Positions 11,785 through 23,038 of a DNA stretch of 64,000 nt are shown piece after piece. Both the position numbers and the translations under genes were made by a program. Every line of letters begins with the position of its first letter. Within the stretch, counting starts at the first letter, position 1. The stretch is taken from contig JYIP02000012.1 of assembly GCA_001051155.2 (NCBI GenBank), positions 186,001-250,000 on the forward strand, given 5' to 3'. This DNA is from Chrysoporthe austroafricana (lineage: Eukaryota; Ascomycota; Sordariomycetes; Diaporthales; Cryphonectriaceae). The notes under the pieces are model-generated. The model was given only the letters and a program-made list of their open reading frames with translations. It was not told the origin of the DNA and searched no databases.

Positions 11785-12571
11785 GAGGAGCAAAGAGGGG
11801 AGCATATTGACGTCAAGCTGTTGAAGCCATGACTGTAGACGGAAAAGGCGCAGACAGTGAAGTATATTAACTTTCTAGAAGAGCTCGATTAAGTCCTTGA
11901 GAATAATGGTTTTCGGTAATAATTAAACCGGTTTGCCTCAGCACCACCAAGCAGGTGTCGTTGCAGTGCCTCATCCTTTTTAGGAGCAATATACTAACCC
12001 ATGTGTGACGCCTTAACCTTTTCTAGCTACCCATCGGGGCAAAATGCAGCGATAATCACCTGCTGCCTAGCTGGGAGCACTTACCGGAGGCAACTATAGT
12101 ATTCACAAGCAATGATAGCATCTACGTGTTATAAATTGCAGTGCACTACGTAGGTCACAGAAACGGGTTAAGTAGGAGGGCCAGACAACACAATACTCGG
12201 AATCATTTAAATAAGCTTCTAGTACGAAATTGTAAAACATAATAAGCCTTTGTCGTATTTCAAACAAACCATTTTATTTATTCGTTTTATTTTCATCGCT
12301 TTGTATTTTATATTTTTTATCGTTATACGTTAATTCAACGTAGCCTGATCTTATATTCAAGCTTTAATGAAAGGGATATATAGCTTATCGATAGGAGCGG
12401 TTCGAGGAATCTGTATCTCATATATTAGTCAAGAGATACATTGAGCGGGCGGTAAACTTGCTTGTTAGGTCGAGGGCCTAAGGTGCGGAGATGTTCGCCT
12501 TCATGATGTCGAAACAGCATATCCTCCGAAAAGAACGGAAGGCCTACTGGTGTTAGCAAGTGCGTCCACTA
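11785..12571. other. Intergenic, AT-rich patch
   Basis: No gene seen. The part around 12230-12365 is strongly AT-rich (ATTTTATTTATTCG-like). It holds no recognised repeat ends. Confidence 0.4.
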
Positions 12572-12763
12572 TCAAGTCAAAGTTCTGTTAGAGTACTCGA
12601 TGCATTCAGATTCAGTAGCTGGCTCACGAGCTCGGCAAAATCGCTTCAACAACTCGGTCGGCTCCTCTGATGGGATCCATAATATGTAACGGAAGCTAGA
12701 TCGATACTTTGGCAGATAGCGAATAGCAATTTGGGCCTTACTGACGCCCCTGATGCCGTTCAA
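12572..12763 (-). pseudogene. NB-ARC/NACHT (NLR-type) P-loop fragment
   Basis: A 63-codon open stretch reads GIRGVSKAQIAIRY followed by YRSSFRYILWIPSEEP, recognisably the P-loop start of fungal STAND/NLR proteins (consensus GIGGVGKTQIA...Y..F..I.WI.AE). The Walker A residues are damaged (GGVGKTQ has become RGVSKAQ, so the Lys remains but the flanking Gly and Thr are lost). I find no convincing continuation on either side. It is a small remnant of a signalling NTPase. Confidence 0.55.
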
Positions 12764-13670
12764 GGTGTATCGGCGCCGACGAGGAGAGACCTTATGCTCT
12801 AGTCACAGATGTTGATGCATTCTCGTGCGAATGTGCATCCTACCATGGTCTAGGTGACTTGAAATGAACAGCCATTATTGTTCGAACAGCGACGGACATG
12901 AAATTTGGCTTCCGTACGAGCTTCCGGGATTGTCAGCGCCAATAGGCTTGGTGTGGATGGAGATATCCGAGAAGGATCTTGTAAAGAGTCGATGTCAGCA
13001 CTATATTACTTTCTAGACTTCTTTTTTCAGTCCAGATCTGTCTAGGTAGGCTATGAAACCAGCACCTTGCTTCACGTCTGCTTGCAATGGAGATGAATCG
13101 CGCTTCCGTTCCAAGAAGCGATCGGTCCTAGTTGTGTGGCCTTCTTCCTATATCCGATCAACCATCATCTCTAGTTGCTGAATAAATCTCTTTGAATGGC
13201 TATCCTTAGGATGCGAGAACTCGCAAAGCTCCTCATGGGTGCAGCCCTTGGGCAAGGATCGACTGCCAGACAGAATTACAGAGCCCTGCTTTACAATCTA
13301 TCAATATTGTTAGTTCTGTTCGTAAGGTTATAATTGCGGGGAAGTACGTACGAGTGCAGAGAGCTTGTAGTGGGGCAGTCTGGTCTCGTAGATACTGATG
13401 ATGGTGTACTACTGACGCAGATGGTGTGCGGCGCTAGATTCTAGGACTGAGAAAACTCGGGCAAGCCTATCTCTCCCACAACTTGTTCACAGCTCTTGCA
13501 AAAACACATAATCATCCATTCCACAAGGCATCACTTGGGCCCGTTGCATGCGGCCGAAATAAGACGACGAACCAGCTCAAGCTCAAGCTTTAGGCACACA
13601 GCGTGACAACGCCCCACCTTCTCTTTTCCAGCACATCTCAAGTTTGTGACAACGCTGTATCCATACGGTG
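12764..13670. other. Intergenic stretch, nothing recognised
   Basis: No coding sequence recognised. It is probably decayed sequence between the NLR relic and the beta-lactamase-like relic. Confidence 0.35.
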
Positions 13671-15495
13671 ATGTCTGGAAAGGGTTTCAGGGTATTCTAC
13701 GGGCTCGGTCTTCTCTTCATAATCTTCCTCTTGCTGCAAAATCGATATGATCGTTACGGGAACTCTGACAGTATTGCTAGCTCTACGCGCTTCCAACCAA
13801 ACGCGAGGCTAAAGCAAGACGTCATCTTCCATTAAAGCTTGCACCACTGACGCATCAGTCTTTAGATACACAATGACAAACAATTGGAGCAGTTTCCTCA
13901 CAGCATTTCGATTAACCATCAGAGACATACGCAAGGATCCCGGCGTGCCGGGCTTGTCTCTCGGTGTGTCTCAAGGAGGACAAGCCGTCACCGATTCAAT
14001 TATGGCTTCAGCGACGATGAGTCTCTTCTGATAAATTCAGGCACTACCTATGTAATTGGGTTGATTAGAAAGACGTTCACTGCGACTGTTATCGCTCAGT
14101 TAGTTGAAGATAGGAAGCTCAAGTAGGACAACACCCCTCATAGATATCCTGCCGAGATTCTATAGACGCAACCCTATCGTCAGCAGCGAGGCGACAGTCG
14201 AAAATTTGCTAATTCATCGTCTCGCACTGTCTTGCTCTAACAACTGGTAGCATGGATCGGACGGGACCTGTTTTTTTGGCAAGATCAAACTTTGCAAGCC
14301 TACTCTCGACTCAGACCAGTCGGCCAGTTTTGAGCACAGTTCGACTATAGTGACTGGCTTTACACAGTTTCAGGTGAGTTCATTGAGCGTGTCAGCAGGC
14401 AGACATATGGGAAACACGTTACTGAAACCATAGTGAAGCCACTGGGACTCAAGTACACCAGCGCAATACACTCAACAGTACCCTTTCGAAGGTACCTAAG
14501 CCCTACGCAGCGTTGGGCCACCTTACATTCCGCCTTCTCCTTAGACCTTAAGCTCAGGATGGAAATATCATGTGCGCCGCGCAAGGGATCCTTCCGTCAA
14601 CGACCTTGCATACGGCCCAGGTCCGTTGCAGTCGGCCAATCTCATAAGCCACACTCCAGACGATGGTCAGGAGCCCCCGACCCTCAAAGGCATAGACAAA
14701 CAACTCGATGGTCACGTATTGACGTCCAAGTCGCTCTTGGAGACATCTATAGCCTGGGCGTCTTCCGCCACCAGTTATTAGGGAGTATCTCCGGGACCGG
14801 TTCAAATAACATGTTACATATTCTTCCAAAAGCTGCCTCCAATTGATCCTAGCCGAAATGCAAGAATAGCATTCGCGCACCCAGGAATCCTGGCGGGATA
14901 CACCTAATCATTGGTCATGCTACCAGAGGTCGATGCTGTAGTTGCCGTCCTCACAAACATCATCGGCTTGGCAGATCCGGCTGGTTGGGCTGTGCATGTG
15001 GTCCTCGAAGCATTGGTTGACAGTCCATCTCCAATAAAAATAATGGATTTTGTCGAAAATGGCGCACAGAATTACATTCGAAATTATCCCAAGCTTCAGG
15101 AGGAATTCGACAAGCTGGTGGCCAACAGTACACCACCAGAGCAATCGACTGACTACGTCGGCACTTATCAGTACACTGGTGATTTTGTCCAAGATCGACA
15201 TCCAATTGAAAGATAACAATCCTTCAAGTTGTTTGCAGTGAGTTGAGTCACAAGTCTGGAATCTCCAGCATCTCGAGGCAGAGGCATTTCACTGGCTCAC
15301 GTCTCGCGATCACCAGGCCAAAAAAGCTACGTTTACGTACCCCTTATTCCCGATCCTGTTCAAGATAGCTTTCCAGAGGGATGAAAATGGAAGCGTCAAG
15401 CAACTGGTCTGGGCTCACGATGTTGCCGTGCCTGCGGAGGAGCAGAATTTCAGGAGGGGCCCTGCTGACTCTGCTGAGGGTATTTTGAACGTCTG
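13671..15495 (+). pseudogene. Serine beta-lactamase-like / class C PBP family relic
   Basis: Fragments in all three frames follow the family order. An N-terminal membrane anchor starts at 13671 (VFYGLGLLFIIFLLLQNRY). Then come VPGLSLGVSQGGQAV, NYGFSDDESLLINSG, a damaged S-x-x-K motif (GLIRKTFTA near 14058-14078), ERVSRQTYGKHV, KPLGLKYTSA, DPAGWAVHVVLEALVDSP with YVGTYQYTGDF at 14911-15180, and the C-terminal TWAHD-like segment (KQLVWAHDVAVP) near 15395-15440. The codon expected to encode the catalytic Ser is TTG (14061-14063), one C-to-T step from TCG. Frameshifts and stops are scattered throughout. In fungi this family includes esterases and transacylases of secondary metabolism; the original substrate is unknown. 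Confidence 0.75.
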
Positions 15496-16541
15496 ACTCA
15501 CTACAAGGGGTCTCTTTTGCTGGGTAGGCTGCGGACAATACAGAACCGCCCCGGCCACCAAGCTTCGACGGACCCAGTAGGGATGTAGAGAGTGGACATT
15601 CGTGGTATCATAGCTGAAAATGAAATCAAAATTACCACTGAAAACAGTTCGAAGAAATTATTTAGGAAGTCTATCTGGATCTAAATGGGCGAGATAACCT
15701 GCCAGGCTCATGCACACTGAGCTGAAAGCTTTGAGCAAATGATCCCACGGGGAAGCCTAACTCATTCGGCGGTAAGAGTTTGGCTAACTGAGTGCGATGC
15801 AATAAATGATGTCTTAAGTAATTAGCCCAATTTGGTGGGGGGGAAGGGAAGATATAAAAGCCGAGGGGATGAAAGGAATGGGGATCCTGGGTTTATGTTA
15901 CCTCTACGCTCTTTACCAGTCAGCCATAATATAAATAATGGATGGTGAGTCGCGAGATACGTTTGGCTCGTACCTCTATAAGCATCATGGGACGGTGGCC
16001 ATGGTCTTTTATTTGGGGGGGGGGCGCGGAGGGGCGGGGGGGGGGGAAAGCCAGCTACGGTTTCTCAACGACAGCGATGGCGCCGTGCTGTGTTGTGTTA
16101 TGGTTGTTGGTCTCACGAACTGGACTGGCTTGATCAAGAGTCATCAGCGACCACTGGGACACTACATTGGACGAGACCATTTGATGTTTTAAGCCAGTAT
16201 TTCGCTTTTTCGACGGACGGATGGCGGCCAGCGAATTCCTCGCGTTCTGAAGCACTGAGTCGGACAAAACCAGATTTAAGCAGCAGTACGCTGGGATTTA
16301 TCACAATTCATGGAGCATTAAGGAATGTAATCTCATCATTTACATCAGTCTATCTCGATATATACAACCGACCTCCTCACAAAACTTTAGAGATGCCCAC
16401 GTTAGAACGGGTCTTCTACTAGAAAAGAGTGTGGTATAATAATGCGCTGAAACCCAATGAATAGCAATAATTATCATGACACAACGACACCCTCTGGCCA
16501 GTCCAGACTAGCGAGAGCTGCAGGCGAACGCGCCCGTCCAT
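15496..16541. other. Intergenic with poly-G tract
   Basis: No gene recognised. A GATATAAAAG TATA-like box lies near 15851 and a G-rich tract near 16015-16047. An open frame from 15938 is short, crosses the poly-G tract, and has no recognisable product. Confidence 0.35.
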
Positions 16542-17405
16542 CTACTGCGCCTCGGTCTTGAGGGCGCGAGCAAAGCGGCGCTTGGCCAGGTTGTACTCAA
16601 TAGCGCGCTTCTTGGCAGCCGCGCTCTGCGTGAAGGCAGCGGAGCCACCGAAGGGACCGGCCAAGGCGCTGTTCTGTAGACGGACGATGCAGACGTTGCT
16701 GGCACCGCCGACGGAGCCCTGGCAGGTCATGCCGGAGGGCATCTGGACGTTGACGGGGAAGTCGGTGGTCTGGGCGGCGGAGAGACCGCCAATGCCGATG
16801 CCGGGGACGTTGGTGCTGACCTGGGCGTCCTGGAAGGCGCTGGGGTCCTGGCCGCCGGAGGTGGCGTCGATCTGGGCGGTGAGGGGGCCGGCGCCGTCCT
16901 GGTTGACCTGGTGGAAGGTCATGGCGATGGTGCCGTCGTCCTGGGTGGTCGGCAGGCCCGACTCGGCAGCCAAACCGGTGGCGGCCTTGACACCGGTCTC
17001 GGTGGTGCCTTGGGGGGTCTTGGTGCCGCCGTTGGAGGCACGGGGCAGGTTGGCGCGGCGGGCCATGTTCTCCGCGTGCAGAGCACGGGCAGCCTTGACG
17101 GCGGAGCTGTTGCCGGCGGCGCCGTCCATGAAGGTGGAGATCATCTTAGTGGCGTCGACGGGTCCGCCGCCGTTAGTGCGGCCGAGGGCGGTAGCCTTGG
17201 AGGTGCCGATCTCGTTCTTGCGAATGATGGAGGTGTCGGCCTCAGCACCGCAGCCCGGAGTAGGGCAATCACGGGGTGTGCCGTCGGCCACGGAGAGACC
17301 AGGCAGGTTGACGCCGTTGGCACCCTGGACTTCGGTGATAACACCGTGAGCGAGGACGTTGGTGGCGGCGAAGGCCGCGATGAGGATGGCTGAGGAGTAC
17401 TGCAT
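16542..17405 (-). CDS. GEgh16/MAS-type appressorium-associated secreted protein
   Basis: Single-exon 287-aa protein of the Egh16-like virulence factor family (Magnaporthe MAS1/MAS3, also called GAS2/GAS1; Blumeria gEgh16). A signal peptide (MQYSSAILIAAFAATNVLA) is followed by HGVITEVQGANG, so the mature protein would begin with His. The conserved Cys-rich start (DCPTPGCGAE), NEIGTSKATALGRT, and the distal MPSGMTCQGS and SNVCIVRLQN segments are family landmarks. The C-terminus is basic (AKKRAIEYNLAKRRFAR). Family members are secreted during appressorium or hyphal development, yet also occur in saprobes. A CTATAAG box on the same strand lies about 235 bp upstream of the start. The sequence is intact and GC-rich with no sign of RIP. 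Confidence 0.9.
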   Translation of the reverse strand: MQYSSAILIAAFAATNVLAHGVITEVQGANGVNLPGLSVADGTPRDCPTPGCGAEADTSIIRKNEIGTSKATALGRTNGGGPVDATKMISTFMDGAAGNSSAVKAARALHAENMARRANLPRASNGGTKTPQGTTETGVKAATGLAAESGLPTTQDDGTIAMTFHQVNQDGAGPLTAQIDATSGGQDPSAFQDAQVSTNVPGIGIGGLSAAQTTDFPVNVQMPSGMTCQGSVGGASNVCIVRLQNSALAGPFGGSAAFTQSAAAKKRAIEYNLAKRRFARALKTEAQ

Positions 17406-17725
17406 CTTGAGGACTGGTATTATCTGGAGGGAGGGAGAAAAAAAAAGGACGTTAACGTGAGAAAGGAGTACGAAGAAGTGACTGTTGGTCTTGGAGCTCC
17501 GGGCCCTGGCGAAAGGAAGGATATAGAGGAGGAGGTTGATGAGATGACAGCACTGCTGAAGCTGATGGTGTTGGTGGTGATGATGATGATGATGAGAATA
17601 AGATCGTGGCAGCTGAGGAGGAGCAGCCCGAGTGTCTTATAGAATTTTCGGATGCCATGCCTCCTGCCGAGGGCTTGGCCTGAACCTGACAGGCTTGAGC
17701 GCCATGGGCAGCGAGGTCTCGAGGC

Positions 17726-17755
17726 CTGTGTGTGTGCGTGTGTGTGCGTGTGTGG
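17726..17755. repeat. TG/CG microsatellite
   Basis: Alternating TGTGTGTGCG units, about 30 bp, in the upstream region of the GEgh16 gene. Confidence 0.7.
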
Positions 17756-19004
17756 CTCGGTGCGCTCATTCTCCTCAGAGATCAGGTGAAGCACACGATC
17801 CGACGATGTGACCGAGGCAGCGAGATGGAGTTCTCACGGAGGGAGGTCCGGGGCCCACCCGGGCGCGCCAGGCTCTGGACCGGGCTGGGATCGACCTGAA
17901 GATCAGAGGGAGGGACCAGGAGGCGCGCAGTTGCGATTGGGCAGACCTCCACAAACACGGTCCAGAGGGGTGTTGGGCGCTGGAACGAAACGCGAGGCTC
18001 GGTGGTGACAACTCGAGTGTTTCCGGGCAGGAGAAGCACAACCGCTGGCGGGCGCAGGGGCGGAGGCAACGCGCGAGGCCCGGGCCCGCCAGCTCAGCCG
18101 ACTCGTCTGATGTGCGAGATGTTTGAATCTCTGTCTGAATCTCTGTCTGGATTCGCAGCTAGGAGCCGGCGGGGCGGCGGCGCAGAGTTGCGATTCGCCT
18201 GGTGGGTGAAACGAGGTCCGTTTAAGCTTGTTGAGCCGCGCAGGGATCTTGCGAGCCCCCGGTGGGCTCGCCGGGGCCGAGCCTGGCCTCTTCTGGTCCA
18301 CGCGCGCCGGGCTGCACAGACGGATCCTCGCTGCCCGTCGATCATGTCAAACGAACGGGGCTGCGCCGCACAGCGGGGAGCGCCTCGGGAGCCGCCTCAG
18401 CGTCATCTCGACAGCCCGCCGCGGGACGGCTACATCCCCTCCGAGAGGTGGCCGCGCCTCCACGCAGGGCTGGCCGTCTGCAGCTGGCACAGGTAGGCTC
18501 CTCGGGCATTGGCTCTCCTCGTCGCCACACCAATGCCGTGGCACGACACCAGACGATCCGTCCCGTGGCCTGTGGGTGGTGTAGGTACGGGCCCCGAGAC
18601 CGCTGACGAACATATCCGGACGACATGGTAGGGCCAAAGCATGACTGGATGCGCGCCCGCGTGTAGATCCTGCAGATCAGCCTGGCTGGGGAGGAAGACG
18701 TGTTGTATTGTCCTTCCCGGTCCCCGCCGCGACTGCGCCCGAAGTCCCGTCTCCGTCTCACACACACAAGGCCGACCTCGCAGCGGATTCGACAGGCCAG
18801 CCCGGGACGAAGCTGTACTGCTGTGCAAGGCAAGGCCCGCCGAGGCCGACACTACGGACCGCTGGGGACTTCATCTCGACTTGTAAGCGTATCTTTAAGG
18901 TCTGGATGGCAGGGCACTCGACGGGGGCGAGATGGAGTGTCGGCAGCAGTACCAGACACCGACCTCCTAGGCTCCTAGGTTCCGCCCGAGGTGCCCCCCC
19001 CTTG

Positions 19005-19064
<60 letters not shown>

Positions 19065-19170
19065 CTTTNCGGGGGGTTGGGGGTGGGCTGGGTGGGGGGG
19101 CGGGGGGGGGGGGGGGGGGGGCCCCGCCCCGCGCCCCCCCCCCCTTGTCTTTTTTTTTTTTTTTTTTTTC
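19005..19170. repeat. Poly-T / poly-G / poly-C homopolymer block with N
   Basis: Runs of about 55 T, then an N at 19069, then long G and C runs, then a second CCCCTTGTCTTTTTT block near-duplicating the first. The composition and the ambiguous base suggest an assembly or sequencing artefact rather than biology. Confidence 0.75.
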
Positions 19171-19726
19171 TCTCTCTCTTTCTTTTGGGTCTTTTTTTCA
19201 TCCCATCTCTGGAGAAGACTTATCGGCAACATTCTCACCGTACCTAGGTATGTTTCAGCTTCGCCCTGGCCAGGGCTTGGCAGAGCGTCAAGAGACCGGA
19301 CGCAGAGGTAGACACTTGAGTGGCTGGTCGGGCCTGATTCGTCCCAGGAGAAGGTTGTCGTCGGATCGGGTTGAGGATGAGGCACATAGCTGCCTCGGTG
19401 CGGGTCTCTCTGCGCCAGACAGACAGACAGCCCAGGTCGGACACCCGAGTTCCCCTGAGGAGACACGCAGTCCGCTGGTAGCGAGCGGATGGCTGCACGC
19501 AGCCTCCTGCTCGTGTTCGGGTGCCCAGTGCACACATGAGCGAGCCAGCTCGTCACACGGGGGCTGCAGTGCAGCCCGCCGAGTCTTCTCTCTCCCGGTT
19601 GCACCTTGAACCGCGACAGACCTACTGCGGTACACATCGTGACCGTGGTGCGCGAGTGTGTGCGCATGGTGCCCTCCTCGAGCAGCTCCCCACCGCTGGG
19701 GGCCTCGACGCCCACGAGCATCTGCA

Positions 19727-19765
19727 CGACGACGACGACGACGATGACGACGACGACGACGCCGC
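19727..19765. repeat. (GAC)n trinucleotide repeat
   Basis: A run of GACGACGAC with one GAT interruption, grading into GCC triplets. No gene is recognised around it. Confidence 0.7.
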
Positions 19766-20340
19766 CGCCGCCCAGACCGATGTTCTCGGCCGTCACAGGA
19801 ACGGGACACAGACCTAAGGTGGATGTCCCCGGCGGCGACGGCAGGCGAGGTCGTATCCTCGATACCTCACGTGTCCCCCCCCCCCCGATCCTGTGGTCTT
19901 CGGGTGGCATGTGCATCTCGAAGGAACCTCTCGTGTGCCTCTCCAGAGGGCTCGCATATCGGGGCAGCCTGGTAGTGAGAGCACGTCACAGATCACCACG
20001 GAACAGCGCGAACGCGTACGGCCTCAGCAGGGCAGACAGAGGGGCCTCGAGCAACCGGGCCATCTCCATATCCTCAAGCCCTGGATCCGACGCGGCCTAC
20101 GTACAGATGTGGATGGACGTGCTGGGGGTGCTGACCTCGGTTGTCGAGATGGTGAGTCAGGATGCGAAAGAAGGTTTGGCGTTGTCGGCCTGGATCGCTT
20201 ACGGGAGGCGGCGGCGGCTGCTCACAGACACGACAGAGGTCAGGGCGGACCGCTCAGGCGCGGCAGGCCGCCAGGGTCTGGTTGGCAGTGAGTGAGCTAG
20301 GCCGTTGGGAGGGGGGTTGTGTGGTGGGGTTTAGCACGTA

Positions 20341-20460
20341 CCCCCCAGTGGCCGTGTGGCGTCCCCAGCCAGTGGCCGTCCCCCCCAGTGCCCACCCCCA
20401 GTGGCCCCCCAGTGGCTCCCCAGCGCTGCCTCCCCCCCCCCAAGTGGCCCCCTTCCCCCT
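20341..20460. repeat. Degenerate CCCAGTGGCC minisatellite
   Basis: About eight imperfect copies of a 10-14 bp unit with core CCCAGTGGCC, mixed with C homopolymers. Its function is unknown. Confidence 0.6.
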
Positions 20461-21172
20461 GCTGTGGGTAACTAGCTATAGTGCATAGCTACGCTGGAAC
20501 GTATCAGGTACCTTGTGTATACGAAACCTCGGAGGCTGAGCCACCACCGCAGCCTCGTGTCTCCTGTAAGTTGCCCCCGCCCCTCCTCGCATCACCACCA
20601 GCACGGGTGACCACAGCCAGCACGAAGTCGGATTACGAGCTCATGTCAAGCCGCCGCCGCCGCGACGCCCCCGTCCTGGCTCGACCTGGCTCGACTGGGC
20701 ACGCACGCACTGGCACGGTGTTGCGCAGCTGGCTGGTCATCTACTAGGTATCATAGCATCTCCCTGGGTGCCTGGTACTGTACATAGTACGGACGTACAG
20801 TACGGGTCTATACATGCCCCCCCCCCCAAGACGCCGCCTTACGTCACTGTCACTGCATACCACGCCTGGGCGGCTGCCACCACAGCCCGCAGCTAGCATG
20901 CAACATACACAGTACATAGTGCATAGTACATAGTGCTTAGACGTGGGCGCAGGCGCAGGCGTGGACCACCGGTGCCAACCCACCCAGCTCAGCTCAGCTC
21001 GGCTCGGCGCAGCCTGCCAAAACATCACACACGCACATCACAATACATCACAACACATCACGTCACCCATAAAGAACCCCCCCCCCCCCCGCCTTCCTAC
21101 GGCCTGCTGCGACTCGACCAGCCCTGGTTCATCACCCCCCTCAGAAGCCCAACACTGGCAGCAGCAGCAGCC

Positions 21173-23038
21173 ATGGAGACCTTTGGCACCCTGAAGCGTC
21201 GCACCACCGACCTCGTCAGCAGTATGGGCAGCATCAGCGTGCCCAGGCCCGCCATGCCCGCCATGCCCGCCATGCCCGCCGAGCTCCCCAAGGTGCCCCA
21301 GGTCAGCCTCCCCTCGCTCGCCGACCTGTCCTCCCACCTGCCCAAGATGCCCGCCTGGGCCCACCCCGCCGCCTCCCCGGCCCATCCGACCGTCAGGGCG
21401 ACGTGGGAGCGCGTCGACCTGCCGCCCATCCCCCGCTCCTCCCACTCCATCAACGTCGTCTCGGGCAACGCCTACATCTTCGGCGGCGAGCTCGAGCCCC
21501 GCGCCCCCGTCGACAACGACATGCACGTCATCGTGCTTCCCTACAGCTCCGCCGACGCCGACTGCTACGCCGTCAAGGCCAAGGCCGCCCCCCGCCCCCA
21601 GATCCCGACCGTCGTCGAGCCCTCCGCCTCCGCCGCCGAGGGCGACGAGGGGCGCAGGGAGAAGGGGCTGTCCGACGTCCCCCTCTCCGAGCAGCGCCTC
21701 GGCGCCCCGCCCGCCTCCTCGGCCCGCCCCGCCGGAGACGTCCCCTGCCCGCGCGTGGGCCACGCCACGGCCGTCATCGGCAGCCGCATCTTCCTCTTCG
21801 GCGGCCGCGGCGGGCCCGACATGACGCCGCTCGAGGAGCAGGGCCGCGTGTGGGTCTTCGACACCAAAACGCACCTGTGGGGCCACCTAGACCCGTACGT
21901 GCCGTCCGCGGAGCCCCCCTCGCCCGCGTACGCCGACAGGCGCCAGTTCTACCCCGCCGCCCGGAGCTACCACTCCGCCGCCGCCCTGAGCCTACCGCGG
22001 GAGTTCGCCGGACCCCACAGCGGCGGCGGCGTTGTCGCCGGCGGCTCCGGCCCCGGCGGCAGGAGGCTGAAACGCACGAGCACGTGGACGGAGTGGGCAC
22101 AGGGCGACTCCGAGATGGTCGGCACGCCGCAGCGGCCGATCGTCGGCAACGTGGCCAACAACAGCCGGGACGAGGACGAGGACGGCTACGGCACGTTTAT
22201 CGTGCACGGCGGCTGCTTCGCTGAGGGCCGGGCGAACGATACGTGGGCCTTCGACGTGCGCTCTAGGGTGTGGCAGGAGCTCCCGTCCGCGCCGGGCAAG
22301 CCCCGCGGCGGGGCCGGCCTCGCCGTCGCCGGCGGGAAGCTGTGGCGGTTCGGCGGCTTCAACGGCGAGGACGAGGAGGGCGGGCAGCTGGATTATCTCG
22401 AGCTGGGCGTTGACGATTCCTCCGACCGCGGCGGCGGCGGCGGCGATGCCGTGCTGAGCGCGAGGGGTGGCTGGAAGAGCACCCTGCCCGAACACGCCGC
22501 CGCGGGTACGCAGCCCGAGGGCGCAGACGAGGCCTCGGCACCCCTCGCGCAGTCCGGGGCCCCCAGCTGGCCCGGCCACCGCAGCGTGGCGGGCCTGCAG
22601 ACTGTCACCATCGGCGGCCCATCCGGGCACGAGTACCTACTGCTCACGCTGGGCGAGCGCGGCCCGAGCGACAGCGGCCACGAGGCGGCGGGCAACTTCT
22701 GGGGCGACGTCTGGGCGTACGAGCTGCCGCGCCCCACAGCCGCGGGCCAGGTTCTCGGCATGGCGCAGGGCGGGCTCGACGCGTGGTTCGGGCGCGGCCG
22801 GAGCGGAAGCCAGTCGGCTCCGCCGGAGGGGAAGTGGTTCCGCGTCGAGACTGAGGCGTATGACGACGAGGACGATGCTGCAGCCGAGGGGCCGGGGCCG
22901 AGGGGCTGGTTTGCGAGCGGGCACATGGGCGAGCTGGAAGAGAGGGGGGTGGTGATCTGGGGCGGTGTGGACGGGGCGAACAAGAGACTGGGGGATGGCT
23001 GGATCTTGAGGATCGGGGCCGGGAAGCGGGAGCCCTGA
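21173..23038 (+). CDS. Kelch-repeat beta-propeller protein
   Basis: Single exon, 621 aa. The start at METFGTLKRR is the first good ATG (CAGCCATGG context); upstream codons in the same frame are low-complexity leader. The N-terminal region has a PAMPAMPAMPA tandem and looks disordered. From about residue 80 kelch blades follow: PRSSHSINVVSGNAYIFGG, PRVGHATAVIGSRIFLFGG, GGAGLAVAGGKLWRFGG, and a final GVVIWGGVDGANKRLGDGW. Linkers rich in Gly, Ser and acidic residues separate them. There is no signal peptide, BTB or other partner domain, so a cytosolic scaffold is likely; the partner is unknown. It is convergent with the complex I gene, 329 bp apart. Confidence 0.85.
   Translation: METFGTLKRRTTDLVSSMGSISVPRPAMPAMPAMPAELPKVPQVSLPSLADLSSHLPKMPAWAHPAASPAHPTVRATWERVDLPPIPRSSHSINVVSGNAYIFGGELEPRAPVDNDMHVIVLPYSSADADCYAVKAKAAPRPQIPTVVEPSASAAEGDEGRREKGLSDVPLSEQRLGAPPASSARPAGDVPCPRVGHATAVIGSRIFLFGGRGGPDMTPLEEQGRVWVFDTKTHLWGHLDPYVPSAEPPSPAYADRRQFYPAARSYHSAAALSLPREFAGPHSGGGVVAGGSGPGGRRLKRTSTWTEWAQGDSEMVGTPQRPIVGNVANNSRDEDEDGYGTFIVHGGCFAEGRANDTWAFDVRSRVWQELPSAPGKPRGGAGLAVAGGKLWRFGGFNGEDEEGGQLDYLELGVDDSSDRGGGGGDAVLSARGGWKSTLPEHAAAGTQPEGADEASAPLAQSGAPSWPGHRSVAGLQTVTIGGPSGHEYLLLTLGERGPSDSGHEAAGNFWGDVWAYELPRPTAAGQVLGMAQGGLDAWFGRGRSGSQSAPPEGKWFRVETEAYDDEDDAAAEGPGPRGWFASGHMGELEERGVVIWGGVDGANKRLGDGWILRIGAGKREP

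Larger units (their letters stand above)
17406..21172. other. Long GC-rich stretch without recognisable gene
   Basis: About 3.8 kb with many open frames but none with recognisable domains, consistent exon structure or conserved motifs. High GC explains the open frames. It contains several low-complexity repeats listed separately and one ambiguous base. It includes the promoters of the flanking GEgh16 and kelch genes. Confidence 0.45.

Noticed and set aside
16558..17349. 263-codon open frame on the plus strand
   Set aside because: It is the antisense shadow of the GEgh16 gene, which has a signal peptide and family motifs on the other strand.
19059..19916. 285-codon minus-strand open frame
   Set aside because: It runs through the N and the homopolymer block; no domain is recognisable.
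21038..21886. Long Gly/Val-rich minus-strand open frame over the kelch gene
   Set aside because: GC-driven shadow; the kelch motifs are on the plus strand.
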